Notes: generated by a model from the sequence alone, not told the origin. A stretch of DNA of 64,000 nt from Pedobacter planticolens (GCF_014172375.1 NZ_WNXD01000002.1:806001-870000); one strand, 5' to 3'. Positions 27,191 to 36,805 are shown, counted from the first letter of the stretch. Numbers and translations are program-made.

Positions 27191-27219
27191 CAAAGTTACG
27201 GATTTTACAAATAATGCAA
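27191..27219 (-). promoter_or_regulatory. Promoter of dusB
   Basis: On the minus strand, TTG (27219-27217) and an exact TAACTTTG (27198-27191) are separated by 18 nt, close to the Bacteroidota consensus. The dusB ATG lies 28 nt beyond the -7 box. The -33 element overlaps the first codons of the divergent CPBP gene. Confidence 0.65.
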
Positions 27220-28149
27220 GTTACACAAACGTCAAGAGAAGAAATTAGCCCGTTTTTACAGCTCTTAATATTAGGGGGTTACGCTGTTGTAGGCGTAGTG
27301 ATAGCCATGATTATTGGATTTTTAATCTGCTTAGGAATTTACGGATTAGATTTATTGCATAACACAGGGTGGATGACTGGAGACGATTTAAAGAATGTTG
27401 GCGCTTTAAAAATATTACTTACAGCGCAACAAATAGGACTTTTCTTAGCTCCGGCAATATTTTTAGGGATCACCGAAGGAAAAAGACCACAACATTTTTA
27501 CGGCATGAAAATGCCAAGAGCAAACCTCCTATTATTGGTTTTTTTACTGATGCTTTGTTCAACACCAATTTTAGGATTGGTAAATGAATTAAATCAGAAA
27601 ATGGCATTACCAGATTCTTTGAAATGGTTAATGGATTGGATGAGAAGAATGGAAGACGAAGGCGCAAAAACTACTGAAGCCATTTTAAAAATGAATTCTA
27701 CCGGGGGATTTTTAATAAATCTATTGGTAATTGCCATTATACCAGCAATTTGTGAGGAATTTATATTTAGAGGAGCTTTACAACGTACTTTTTTACGATT
27801 AATTAAAAATCCGCACATCGCTATTTGGACATCAGCAATTATTTTTAGCACGATACATTTTCAGTTTTTTGGATTTTTCCCAAGGCTATTTTTGGGCGCA
27901 GCATTTGGCTACATCTATTTTTGGACGGGTAGCATTTGGTATACCATTTTTGCTCACTTTTTAAACAATGGTTATGCCGTAGCCGTTGCTTGGTATTTAC
28001 AAAAGCACAATTTACCAATAACTAGCGATGACGGAACTTCTGTTGCTTGGTACGGCTATTTAATTAGTGCAATATTAACCATAGCTTTGTTTTGGATTTT
28101 AAAAGAGAAATCAACAGAGAAAAACACTCAACAACCCACAAATTTTTAA
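27214..28149 (+). CDS. CPBP family intramembrane glutamic endopeptidase
   Basis: A 311-residue polytopic membrane protein with about eight helices. The CPBP/Abi motifs are complete: motif 1 CEEFIFRG (about 180-187), motif 2 FSTIHFQFFGFFPRLFLG (about 210-227) and motif 3 FAHFLNNGYAVA. The family includes the Rce1-type prenyl-CaaX proteases; in bacteria substrates are usually unknown. It abuts cdsA with no spacer (TAA then ATG), so the two are coupled. The start ATG is at 27214, in a tight divergent arrangement with dusB. Confidence 0.9.
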   Translation: MQVTQTSREEISPFLQLLILGGYAVVGVVIAMIIGFLICLGIYGLDLLHNTGWMTGDDLKNVGALKILLTAQQIGLFLAPAIFLGITEGKRPQHFYGMKMPRANLLLLVFLLMLCSTPILGLVNELNQKMALPDSLKWLMDWMRRMEDEGAKTTEAILKMNSTGGFLINLLVIAIIPAICEEFIFRGALQRTFLRLIKNPHIAIWTSAIIFSTIHFQFFGFFPRLFLGAAFGYIYFWTGSIWYTIFAHFLNNGYAVAVAWYLQKHNLPITSDDGTSVAWYGYLISAILTIALFWILKEKSTEKNTQQPTNF

Positions 28150-28956
28150 ATGAAGACAAGAGCAATAACCGCTTTCTTTTTTACCCTAGTGATGCTTGGC
28201 TCACTAATAAATGGCTACGCTTTTACAGGATTTTATTTAGTTTTAAGCATCATTGCGCTTTTAGAGTTTTATAAATTAGTTAAAACTTCGGGCATTCGCC
28301 CACACAGGAATATTGCGGTTGTAGCTGCGGCAATTATCTTTTTATTAACCGCAAGCTATCATTATTTTCAGTTCGAATTAAAGTATTTACTGCTTATCGT
28401 TCCGCTTATATTTTCGGTATTTATTTTCGAATTATATAAAAAGGAGAAAATCCCATTTGCTAATATTTCTTACACCTTTGTTGGTTTTATTTATGTCACC
28501 GTTCCTTTCTGCTTCTTTTATTCTTTAGGCTTTTTGGCCGATTTTAATCAGTATAATTTTCATTTACCGCTTGCATTTTTATTGTTGCTTTGGGCAAATG
28601 ATACAGGAGCATATTTATTTGGCGTAAAATGGGGGAAACACCGATTATTTGAGCGTCATTCTCCAAAAAAATCATGGGAAGGCTTTTTTGGCGGAATGTT
28701 TACCAGCCTCGTGGTTTCTTATTTGATTTCTTTACAGTTTCCCGAAATGAAGCCTATCGTTTGGGCAGGTATGTCTATTTTAATTGTGTGTTTCGGTACG
28801 CTTGGCGATTTAGTAGAATCAATGCTGAAAAGAAGCCTTGACGCAAAAGATTCCGGTAGTTTTTTACCTGGACATGGCGGATTTTTAGATCGCTTTGATG
28901 GCTTATTAATTGCTGCACCAGTTGTTTATGTTTATTTGTATTTGATATTGTATTAG
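28150..28956 (+). CDS. cdsA: Phosphatidate cytidylyltransferase CdsA
   Basis: A 268-residue integral membrane enzyme with about eight helices that makes CDP-diacylglycerol from phosphatidate and CTP, the branch point of phospholipid synthesis. The signature is unmistakable: SPKKSWEGFFGG, then LGDLVESMLKRSLDAKDSG, then LPGHGGFLDRFDGL, carrying the metal-binding acidic residues. It starts immediately after the CPBP stop. In many Bacteroidota I would expect cdsA beside psd; here psd is about 29 kb away, at 56977. Confidence 0.95.
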   Translation: MKTRAITAFFFTLVMLGSLINGYAFTGFYLVLSIIALLEFYKLVKTSGIRPHRNIAVVAAAIIFLLTASYHYFQFELKYLLLIVPLIFSVFIFELYKKEKIPFANISYTFVGFIYVTVPFCFFYSLGFLADFNQYNFHLPLAFLLLLWANDTGAYLFGVKWGKHRLFERHSPKKSWEGFFGGMFTSLVVSYLISLQFPEMKPIVWAGMSILIVCFGTLGDLVESMLKRSLDAKDSGSFLPGHGGFLDRFDGLLIAAPVVYVYLYLILY

Positions 28957-29039
28957 GCGTCTGTAACAAATCAATAACAGCCATACATTACTTTGCTTTC
29001 TCTTTTATATTTGATTTATTATCAACTAAACTAAACCTC

Positions 29040-31775
29040 ATGTCAAAACTTTACCAACGAAGTTTGTTGCTTATTGCGCTGTTTTTTTGTGCTCAAATCG
29101 CGATAGCGCAAAATATTCCGACCCCAAAAGAGCATTTTGGCTTTAACATTGGCGATGATTATCAGCTCGCAAATTACACCCAAACAGAAGCGTATTTTAA
29201 AAAACTGGCAGAAACATCAAAAAGAGTAAAACTAGTAGATATTGGTAAAACCGAAGAAGGGAGATCTCAATATATGTTGATCATTACTTCGCCAGAAAAC
29301 CAAAAGAACTTAGCAAAATATAAAGAGATTTCTCAAAAATTAGTACACGCCGAAGGGTTAACTCCCGAGCAAGCTAAAGCATTGGCGGCAGAAGGAAAAG
29401 CCGTGGTGTGGATTGATGGAGGTTTACATGCAAATGAGGTAGTTGGCGCACATCAGTTAATACAAATGGCATATAATCTTTCAAGCAGAACGGATGCAGA
29501 AACCACTAAAATATTGGATAATGTAATTGTGTTGATGACACATGCTAATCCAGATGGACAGGAATTAGTGAGCAATTGGTACATGAGAGAAAAAGATCCA
29601 AAGAAAAGATCAATTAATGGACTTCCTCGGTTGTACGAAAAATATGCTGGCCATGATAATAACAGAGATTTCTTTATGTTAAATCTAAAAGAAACTCAAA
29701 ATATTGGTCGCCAACTTTTTGTAGAATGGATTCCGCAAATTATGTATAACCACCATCAAGCTGGACCAGCAGGAACGGTTGTAGCTGGGCCACCTTACCG
29801 CGACCCGTATAATTATGTTTTCGATCCAATAATATTAACAAGTATAGATGCCGTTGGTGCTGCAATGCACAATAGAATGAATGTTGAAGCTAAGCCTGGT
29901 TATACACAACGTGGCGGTTCTGTGTTTTCTACGTGGTATAATGGTGGATTAAGAACGACTACTTATTTCCACAACATGATTGGTTTATTAACCGAAATTG
30001 TGGGTAGTCCAACGCCATCAGATATTCCTTTGGTACCATCTCGTTTATTGCCAAATGGCGACTCTCCAAATCCGGTTTTACCACAGAAATGGTATTTTAA
30101 AAACTCAATCGATTATTCGGTTTCCTTAAACTACGCAGTGTTAAATTATGCCCAACGTTATAGCGACGAATTGCTGTATAATATTTATCAAATGGGTAAA
30201 AATTCAATTGATAGAGGAAGTAAAGACACTTGGTCATTTTCACCTAAAAAGATTGACGCCATTAATGCTGCCGCACAAGCAGGAAAATCAACTAGCACAA
30301 CAGCACAAGGTGGAGGTTTTGAAGGAAGAGGCGGAATGTCTACCAAATACTTAGATACAGTGATGAAAAATCCAGCTAATCGCGATGCGAGAGGATATAT
30401 CCTTTCTGCAGATCAGCCAGATTTTACTACCGCTATTCGCTTCTTAAATGCATTGATTAGAACAGGTATTTCCGTTCAAAAAGCAACTGCTCCATTTACC
30501 GTTGCTGGCAAAAATTATCCTGCTGGAAGTTATGTAGTTAAAACCGATCAAGCTTTTCGTCCGCATGTTTTAGATATGTTCGAACCACAAGATCACCCGA
30601 ATGATTTTAAATATGAAGGCGGTCCGCCAATTGCCCCTTATGATGCCGCAGGTTGGACATTAGCGTATTTAATGAATGTAAAATTCGATAGAATCCAAGA
30701 TAAATTTGATGGTCCGTTTGAGAAACTACCTTACGGAGAATTATTAAAAGCATCACCAAAAGCATTGCCTTCGGGTAGCGGGTACGTGTTAAGTTCATCA
30801 GCTAATGAAAGCTATTTAGCGGTTAACGAATTGTTAAAAGGTGGCGCAGAAGTTTATCGCAATACAGCGGATGGCTCATTTTATGTGCCAGCATCTGCGA
30901 AAGCGAAAAGTATATTAGATAAAGCCGAACATGGTTTTGGAATGAGAATTACAGCAGCACAAAAACCTGCAAAAGCAGTTAAACTAACTCCTTCTCGTAT
31001 TGCATTATGGGATACATATGGTGGTTCAATGGATTCTGGGTGGATTCGCTTTATTATGGAACAATATCACTTTGATGCAACCGTAATTTATGCTCCAGAT
31101 ATTGATGCAGGAAACTTGAAAGACAAATACGATGTGCTAATTTTTGTTGATGGTTCTATTCCGGCATACAATCCAAATGCAACGGCTGGTTTCGGCGGAA
31201 GAGGTGGTTTTGGTATGCCAGCTCCAGAAACTATTCCAGAAGAATACAGAGCTCATTTAGGGAGAATAACTCAGGATAAATCAATTCCTCAATTAAAGAA
31301 ATTTTTAGAAGCCGGAGGGGAAATTGTCGCTATTGGTACCGCGACTAATTTAGCGGCACACTTAAATTTGCCAGTTCGCAATGCGATGGTAGAATTGACA
31401 GGAGGCGTAGAAAAAAGATTACCAGCAGAGAAATATTACGTGCCAGGCAGTGTTTTAAATGTTTCGCTAGATAAAAATCAACCAGCAAATTGGGGTATGG
31501 ATAACACTGCGGATGTTTATTTCGATAACAGTCCTGTATTTAAATTAAGCGCAGATGCTGTATCAAGTGGAAAAATTAAACCTTTAGCTTGGTTTGCTAA
31601 CGCAACGCCTTTGCGTAGCGGTTGGGCATGGGGACAAAGTTATTTACAAGATGGTGTTGCTGCTTTTGAAGCAGATTATGGAAAAGGAAAATTATTTGCC
31701 TTTGGCCCAGAAATTACGTTTAGAGCGCAAACTCACGGAACGTTTAAATGGATGTTTAACCAATTGTATAAGTAA
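29040..31775 (+). CDS. M14 family zinc carboxypeptidase-like secreted peptidase
   Basis: A 911-residue secreted protein. The signal peptide ends IAIAQ near residue 24. The M14 domain (about 45-400) shows the zinc motif HxxE in WIDGGLHANEVVGAH, the substrate-site region AGHDNNRDFFMLNLKE, a third-ligand candidate in IMYNHHQAG, and a catalytic Glu candidate in GLLTEIVGSP. A long C-terminal region (about 420-911) appears to hold a further beta-rich domain and a GATase-like alpha/beta part, with glycine-rich loops near 425 and 725. It probably digests peptides outside the cytoplasm. It is monocistronic with a T-tailed terminator. Confidence 0.9.
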   Translation: MSKLYQRSLLLIALFFCAQIAIAQNIPTPKEHFGFNIGDDYQLANYTQTEAYFKKLAETSKRVKLVDIGKTEEGRSQYMLIITSPENQKNLAKYKEISQKLVHAEGLTPEQAKALAAEGKAVVWIDGGLHANEVVGAHQLIQMAYNLSSRTDAETTKILDNVIVLMTHANPDGQELVSNWYMREKDPKKRSINGLPRLYEKYAGHDNNRDFFMLNLKETQNIGRQLFVEWIPQIMYNHHQAGPAGTVVAGPPYRDPYNYVFDPIILTSIDAVGAAMHNRMNVEAKPGYTQRGGSVFSTWYNGGLRTTTYFHNMIGLLTEIVGSPTPSDIPLVPSRLLPNGDSPNPVLPQKWYFKNSIDYSVSLNYAVLNYAQRYSDELLYNIYQMGKNSIDRGSKDTWSFSPKKIDAINAAAQAGKSTSTTAQGGGFEGRGGMSTKYLDTVMKNPANRDARGYILSADQPDFTTAIRFLNALIRTGISVQKATAPFTVAGKNYPAGSYVVKTDQAFRPHVLDMFEPQDHPNDFKYEGGPPIAPYDAAGWTLAYLMNVKFDRIQDKFDGPFEKLPYGELLKASPKALPSGSGYVLSSSANESYLAVNELLKGGAEVYRNTADGSFYVPASAKAKSILDKAEHGFGMRITAAQKPAKAVKLTPSRIALWDTYGGSMDSGWIRFIMEQYHFDATVIYAPDIDAGNLKDKYDVLIFVDGSIPAYNPNATAGFGGRGGFGMPAPETIPEEYRAHLGRITQDKSIPQLKKFLEAGGEIVAIGTATNLAAHLNLPVRNAMVELTGGVEKRLPAEKYYVPGSVLNVSLDKNQPANWGMDNTADVYFDNSPVFKLSADAVSSGKIKPLAWFANATPLRSGWAWGQSYLQDGVAAFEADYGKGKLFAFGPEITFRAQTHGTFKWMFNQLYK

Positions 31776-31814
31776 AGACTTAGTCACAGCTCTGCAATGA
31801 TGAAAACTTGAAAA

Positions 31815-31845
31815 CCTCACTAACATTTTTGTTAGTGGGGTTTTT
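31815..31845 (+). terminator. Rho-independent terminator after the M14 peptidase gene
   Basis: CCTCACTAAC and GTTAGTGGGG form a 10-bp stem (one G-U) with a 6-nt loop and a five-T tail. It lies within a false N-terminal extension of the next gene. Confidence 0.85.
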
Positions 31846-31879
31846 ACTTTTAGCTTACCATTCCAAAAATCATCAAGGT

Positions 31880-31887
31880 TATCTTTG
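31880..31887 (+). promoter_or_regulatory. -7 element placed for a leaderless FrnE-like mRNA
   Basis: TATCTTTG is an exact consensus match exactly 4 nt before the ATG at 31892. No -33 TTG is obvious. Confidence 0.65.
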
Positions 31888-31891
31888 TAGT

Positions 31892-32608
31892 ATGAAAGTA
31901 GAAATTTGGTCTGATGTAATGTGTCCGTTTTGCTATATCGGTAAAAGACATTTTGAAAAAGCGATTGAAAAATTACCGTTTAAAAATGAAGTTGAAGTAG
32001 AATGGAAAAGTTTTCAGCTTAATCCAGAATATCACAATACAAATAACGAAGATTTATACACATATTTGGCGAGAAGCAAAGGCATGTCTTTGGAACAAGC
32101 TAAACAAATGACGGGACAAGTAGTTGAAATGGCTTCAAATGTTGGATTAGATTTAAACTTTGCAACAAATATTCCAGCCAATTCTTTTGATGCACATCGG
32201 TTTTTACATTTTGCCAAAAGCAAAGGTTTACAAGATCAAGCGGAAGAAGCGCTATTTAATGCTCATTTTATGGGCGCAAAAGATATTGCTAAACACGAAA
32301 CACTAATCAGCATTGCTGAAGAATTAGGATTGGATAAGGACGAAACCACAGCAGTTTTGCAAGGCGATGATTTTGCAGAAGCAGTTCGTTACGATATTTA
32401 TGAAAGTCAGCAATTAGGTGTTAGAGGAGTTCCTTATTTTGTGCTCGATAGAAAATATGCATTATCTGGCGCACAACCAATTGAAGCTTTTGAACAAGCA
32501 ATTACGCAAAGTTTTACCGAATGGAAAGCAGCTCAGCCAACAACACAACTGAAATCGTTAAATAAAAATGATGATGCAGTTTGCGATGAAAATGGGTGCG
32601 AGATATAA
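31892..32608 (+). CDS. DsbA family oxidoreductase, FrnE-like
   Basis: A 238-residue thioredoxin-fold protein. It begins MKVEIWSDVMCPFCYIGKRHFE with the redox motif CPFC at about residues 11-14, followed by the helical insertion and the cis-proline segment RGVPYFVLD. It matches FrnE/2-hydroxychromene-isomerase-like DsbA relatives, which are cytoplasmic dithiol oxidoreductases. ATG 31892 is chosen. A TTG 84 nt upstream would give an apparent signal peptide, but that stretch is the terminator of the preceding gene plus this gene's own promoter, so export is not supported. The C-terminal CDENGCEI adds two cysteines. Confidence 0.88.
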   Translation: MKVEIWSDVMCPFCYIGKRHFEKAIEKLPFKNEVEVEWKSFQLNPEYHNTNNEDLYTYLARSKGMSLEQAKQMTGQVVEMASNVGLDLNFATNIPANSFDAHRFLHFAKSKGLQDQAEEALFNAHFMGAKDIAKHETLISIAEELGLDKDETTAVLQGDDFAEAVRYDIYESQQLGVRGVPYFVLDRKYALSGAQPIEAFEQAITQSFTEWKAAQPTTQLKSLNKNDDAVCDENGCEI

Positions 32609-32618
32609 CTAAGACGCT

Positions 32619-32710
32619 CGTCATTGCGAACTGAAGCAAGGGAAAAGTGGTGGAGTGAAGCAATCTTTATCGCACGATAGATTGCTTCGTCATTCTTCCT
32701 CGCAATGACG
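32619..32710. repeat. Palindromic intergenic element, CGTCATTGCGA family
   Basis: The outer arms CGTCATTGCGA (32619-32629) and TCGCAATGACG (32700-32710) enclose an inner stem GAAGCAATCT (32657-32666) / AGATTGCTTC (32679-32688). It can fold as one long hairpin. It lies between convergent genes and may also terminate both. Confidence 0.85.
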
Positions 32711-32720
32711 CCCTAATTAT

Positions 32721-32930
32721 TTATTTCTTCAATCCCTCTAACAAATACTCCAAGCCATTTAACTTAATTTCATACATGGTGGCTAGTAAATGTCCTAATC
32801 TCCCAGGAGGAAAACCTTGACTATGAAACCAAACTAAGTATGATTCTGGTAAACGTGAAATTACCCAGCCTTTATACTTACCAAAAGGCATTTTCATGGT
32901 AATTAACTCATTTAACATTTGTGGATCCAT
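32721..32930 (-). CDS. DUF3820 family protein
   Basis: A 69-residue protein matching DUF3820: MPFGKYKGWVISRLPESYL and then WFHSQGFPPGRLG, with a C-terminal helix. The family was once labelled a quorum-sensing-regulated virulence factor, but its function is unknown. No signal or membrane segment is seen. It lies 50 nt downstream of mfd on the same strand and could be read through from it. No promoter is obvious in the gap. Confidence 0.85.
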   Translation of the reverse strand: MDPQMLNELITMKMPFGKYKGWVISRLPESYLVWFHSQGFPPGRLGHLLATMYEIKLNGLEYLLEGLKK

Positions 32931-32980
32931 ACTTTGGTTTTAACGTTGCTATCTAAATACTAACTACTAATAACTCGACA

Positions 32981-35900
32981 CTATAAAATCATTTCCAACA
33001 TTTCGATTGCTTCGTCAATATTGGTAATGTTATCGAAAGAAATTCGCAAACTATCTTTTACTTCTTTTAAATTACACAAACGTGGATGAATTTGTGCAAA
33101 AGCTAAAATCTTATTAAACACCTCCGAATCGAAGAATTTAGATTGTTTATCGCTCACAAAATAACCACGTAAAATATTTTTCTTAAAGCTCAATTTTTCA
33201 AAGCCTAAGCGTTTGCCAACCCATTGTAAACGCAAAACTTTTAGCATCACTTTTACTGGCTGCGGAACTGGCCCAAAACGATCTTTTAGTTCTTGCTCAA
33301 ACGCTACTAACTCGTTTTCATTTTCTAGTTTCGAAAGTTCGGTGTATAAATTATATCGTTCTGCAATACTCGTCACATAATCATCTGGAATATGTAATTC
33401 CAAATCTGTATCAACTTGAGTAAAGTTCACAAAAGCTCGCTGCGGCTCGTCCTTAAATAAATCTTTAAACTCAGCATCTTTCAATTCCTGTATCGCTTCA
33501 TCTAATATTTTATTATACATTTCGAAACCAATTTCAGCAATAAACCCACTTTGCTCACCGCCCAATAAATTTCCGCTTCCACGTATATCTAAATCACGCA
33601 TAGCGATGTTAAATCCACTTCCTAAATCTGAAAATTCTTCAATAGCACTTAGTCTTTTTCTAGCTTCGTTAGTTAAAGTTGATAAAGGCAAGCTCAATAA
33701 ATAACAAAATGCTTTTTTATTAGAACGACCCACACGGCCACGCATCTGGTGCAAATCGCTCAAGCCAAACATGTGTGCGTGGTTAATGATAATTGTATTT
33801 GCGTTCGGAATATCTAATCCAGCTTCGATAATTGTGGTCGCTACCAACACATCTTTTTCACCATTAATAAAATCGAGCATTACATCCTCCAACTGATCGC
33901 CATCTAATTGTCCGTGTGCAATGCCAATTCTAGCTTTCGGCACTAAAGTTTGAATTAATCCGCCCAACTGTTTCAAATCGTTCACACGATTGTGAATAAA
34001 GAAAACCTGACCGCCTCTATCCAATTCAAACTGTACTGCTTCCTGAATTAATTTATCATTAAAAACATGTAATTCTGTATTAACCGCTTGTCTATTTGGC
34101 GGTGGCGTACTCATAATCGATAAATCTCGAGCACCCATTAAAGAGAAATGCAAAGTTCTAGGGATTGGTGTTGCCGTTAACGTAAGCGTATCCACATTTA
34201 CACGTAAAGCTCGAAGTTTTTCTTTAGCAGCTACGCCAAATTTTTGTTCCTCATCGATAATCATGATTCCCAAATCTTTAAACTTAACATCTTTACTTAA
34301 CAAGCGATGCGTGCCAATTACAACATCAACTTTTCCGCTTGCTACACGTTCTAAAGTGTCCTTAATTTGTTTCGAAGTTTTAAAACGATTAATATAGTCT
34401 ACCGTACATGGAAACTCTTTTAAACGCGACGAAAACGTTTTAAAATGCTGTAAAGCTAAAATAGTAGTAGGAACTAAAATTGCTGCCTGTTTACCATTTG
34501 CTACTGATTTAAAAGCTGCACGAATAGCAATTTCTGTTTTCCCAAAACCCACATCTCCGCAAACCAAACGATCCATTGGATGCGGCGCTTCCATGTCTTT
34601 TTTTACATCGGCAGTTGCCTTAACTTGATCGGGCGTATCTTCGTAAATAAATGAGGCTTCGAGTTCAGTTTCTAAATAGCCGTCGGGTGCAAAAGCAGTA
34701 CCAACCTGAGTTTTTCTCATCGCATACAGCTTGATTAAGTCTCGGGCAATGTCTTTAACTTTTTTTTTTGTGGTTTTTTTGAGCTTGTCCCAAGCTTCGG
34801 TGCCCAATTTGTTCATTTTGGGCTGAGTACCATCTTTTCCGCTAAATTTCGCAATGCGATTTAAGGAGTTGATATTCACATACAACAAGTCATTATCGGC
34901 ATATACCAAACGAATCATTTCTTGGGTTTTGCCATTTACTTCTACTTTCTCTAAACCAGCGTATTTTCCAATTCCATGATCAATATGCGTCACAAAATCA
35001 CCAGGCTTTAATTCTCGTAAATCTTTAAGCGTAATCGCTTGGCTTCGCTGATAACCTTTCTTTAATTGATATTTATAAAAACGATCAAATATCTGATGAT
35101 CGGTATAAAAAGCAACTTTTTGCTGCGCATCTAAAAACCCTTCGCGAAGCGGAATATTTACCGGAGTAAATTTGGCAGTTTTATCAATATCATCTAAAAT
35201 CGCATACAAACGTTCGGTTTGCTTGGTCGAATTAGTGAAAATGAAATTATGAATATGCTGACTTTCGTTCTCTTTTAAATTCTTAATTAAAAGATCAAAA
35301 TCTTTATTGAAAGAAGGCTGCGGTTTAGTTTCGAATTGAATTATATCATCCGTTTGATAGAAAAACTGTTTGCCAAATTCTATTAACGAAAAATCCTGAA
35401 ATAAATCCGACAGCATTTTTTCATCAGTAAAAGAGAACTTTGGATCTAACCAATTCGGATTTTGCTGTTTTTCGGCAATGCCCAACGCTTTCCAAAGTTC
35501 TACAGCTTTTTTATATCCACCCTTAACTATGTCGATGGTATATTCTACATCTTTAAACCAAAGCTGCGTGTCTTTTTCTATATAATCCAACAGGCTGATG
35601 TTGTTTTCTGTCAAGAATTTAGCTTGTACATTGGGTACGATGGTTAAACTTTTTACATCATCTACAGAAAGCTGACTTTCAATTTCAAAAGTTCTAATAC
35701 TTTCAACTGTATCGCCAAAAAATTCGATGCGATAAGGTAATTCGTGTGAAAAAGAGAAAATATCTACAATACCACCACGAATAGAAAATTGCCCAGGTTC
35801 ATACACAAAATCAGACCGTTCGAAATCGTATTCAAATAAAAACTCATTGATGAAATCGATGCCTAAAGAGATACCAACACTAATTTCTAAAGTGTTTTTT

Positions 35901-36319
35901 TCTAGGACTGAACGGTCAATTACCTTTTCGGCCAATGCCTCCGGATAAGTAACTACAATTTTTCCATATTCAGATTGATGGTTAAGCTCGTTTAAAACTT
36001 CGGCCCTAGCCAATACATTTGCGGTATCTATTTGGGTAAACTCAAAAGATTTTCTAAATGATGAAGGAAAAAATAAGACTTCTTTATCCAATATTCCCTC
36101 TAAATCTGACAAAAAATAAGATGCTTCTTCTCTGTTTGGCAGAATAAAAAGCTGTGGTTTGTGTAGTAAAAAATAAATTGAAACAGCAATTACGGCATCG
36201 GCAGAGCCCACCAATCCCTTTAGTTGGGTTTTAGTTCCCTTACTTTTATTTAACGATTGCGCTAAGGCAACAACACGATCGTCTGTTTTGTATCTGTTAA
36301 TCAGGTCGCGAATATTCAC
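32981..36319 (-). CDS. mfd: Transcription-repair coupling factor Mfd
   Basis: A 1112-residue ATP-dependent translocase that removes stalled RNA polymerase and recruits UvrA. Domains in order: UvrB-like region (about 1-330); RNAP-interacting domain with KPGDFVTHIDHGIGKYAGLE (about 465-485); helicase with Walker A CGDVGFGKTEIAIRAA (about 590) and Walker B IIDEEQKFG (about 690); ATPase motif VI in QMRGRVGR; and the TRCF C-terminal domain (about 950-1090). The start is GTG at 36319 (then NIRDLINRY). It has a -7 box exactly 4 nt upstream, which rejects a 24-residue hydrophobic extension further upstream. Confidence 0.95.
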   Translation of the reverse strand: MNIRDLINRYKTDDRVVALAQSLNKSKGTKTQLKGLVGSADAVIAVSIYFLLHKPQLFILPNREEASYFLSDLEGILDKEVLFFPSSFRKSFEFTQIDTANVLARAEVLNELNHQSEYGKIVVTYPEALAEKVIDRSVLEKNTLEISVGISLGIDFINEFLFEYDFERSDFVYEPGQFSIRGGIVDIFSFSHELPYRIEFFGDTVESIRTFEIESQLSVDDVKSLTIVPNVQAKFLTENNISLLDYIEKDTQLWFKDVEYTIDIVKGGYKKAVELWKALGIAEKQQNPNWLDPKFSFTDEKMLSDLFQDFSLIEFGKQFFYQTDDIIQFETKPQPSFNKDFDLLIKNLKENESQHIHNFIFTNSTKQTERLYAILDDIDKTAKFTPVNIPLREGFLDAQQKVAFYTDHQIFDRFYKYQLKKGYQRSQAITLKDLRELKPGDFVTHIDHGIGKYAGLEKVEVNGKTQEMIRLVYADNDLLYVNINSLNRIAKFSGKDGTQPKMNKLGTEAWDKLKKTTKKKVKDIARDLIKLYAMRKTQVGTAFAPDGYLETELEASFIYEDTPDQVKATADVKKDMEAPHPMDRLVCGDVGFGKTEIAIRAAFKSVANGKQAAILVPTTILALQHFKTFSSRLKEFPCTVDYINRFKTSKQIKDTLERVASGKVDVVIGTHRLLSKDVKFKDLGIMIIDEEQKFGVAAKEKLRALRVNVDTLTLTATPIPRTLHFSLMGARDLSIMSTPPPNRQAVNTELHVFNDKLIQEAVQFELDRGGQVFFIHNRVNDLKQLGGLIQTLVPKARIGIAHGQLDGDQLEDVMLDFINGEKDVLVATTIIEAGLDIPNANTIIINHAHMFGLSDLHQMRGRVGRSNKKAFCYLLSLPLSTLTNEARKRLSAIEEFSDLGSGFNIAMRDLDIRGSGNLLGGEQSGFIAEIGFEMYNKILDEAIQELKDAEFKDLFKDEPQRAFVNFTQVDTDLELHIPDDYVTSIAERYNLYTELSKLENENELVAFEQELKDRFGPVPQPVKVMLKVLRLQWVGKRLGFEKLSFKKNILRGYFVSDKQSKFFDSEVFNKILAFAQIHPRLCNLKEVKDSLRISFDNITNIDEAIEMLEMIL

Positions 36320-36323
36320 TACG

Positions 36324-36331
36324 TAAAGGTA
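36324..36331 (-). promoter_or_regulatory. -7 element placed for a leaderless mfd mRNA
   Basis: Minus-strand TACCTTTA lies exactly 4 nt before the GTG start of mfd and fixes that start against a longer frame. Confidence 0.55.
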
Positions 36332-36491
36332 AAAAATTATTGCGTAATAGACAGGTAAACAGCAAATATGAATATGGTTTCTTCGAGGCAACTAGCGGTT
36401 TGGTCGAGATTTTTTTTAGTTTCGTCGAATTGAATTTAATAGCAGTAACAAAAAACTTAACATTGTTTCTAAATAATATAAAACGCGAAAC

Positions 36492-36803
36492 ATGAAGTAC
36501 ATTAAAAGCTTTCCGCTAGAGTTATTTTTCTGGGTTTTAGCTTTAATATTGTTGGCAACAGCAAACCCTCATGAGCACCATTTCACATTTTGCCCTTTGG
36601 CAAATTTAGGAATAACATGGTGTCCAGGATGTGGATTAGGAAGGTCGATTAGCGCATTGTTTCACGGAGATATAAGTGCAAGTTTTTCTTATCATTGGTT
36701 CGGTATACCAGCTTTAATTTTGATTTTCTACCGCATTTATCAACTCACCAAACAAGTATTTAATAAACAAAAAGGATTTAATTTAAATTATAAGGAGGAT
36801 TAG
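36492..36803 (+). CDS. DUF2752 membrane protein
   Basis: A 103-residue protein with two membrane helices (about 9-24 and 66-84) separated by a short loop carrying the DUF2752 signature FCPLANLGITWCPGCGLGRS, with the conserved Cys pair, then ALFHGDISASFSYH. The family has no known biochemical function. It is commonly paired with TM2-domain genes in Bacteroidota, as here, where the next start codon is 2 nt after its stop. Its last codons (NYKED) supply a Shine-Dalgarno-like AAGGAGG for the next gene. Confidence 0.88.
   Translation: MKYIKSFPLELFFWVLALILLATANPHEHHFTFCPLANLGITWCPGCGLGRSISALFHGDISASFSYHWFGIPALILIFYRIYQLTKQVFNKQKGFNLNYKED
36792..36798 (+). promoter_or_regulatory. Shine-Dalgarno-like AAGGAGG before the TM2 gene
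   Basis: AAGGAGG ends 7 nt before the ATG at 36806. Strong SD sequences are rare in Bacteroidota and I saw none this good elsewhere in the window. It also encodes Lys-Glu of the preceding gene, so coincidence is possible. Confidence 0.5.
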
Positions 36804-36805
36804 CA

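Noticed and set aside
36320-36391. 24-residue hydrophobic extension of Mfd
   Set aside because: Mfd is cytoplasmic; the GTG at 36319 has a correctly spaced -7 box and the usual N-terminus.
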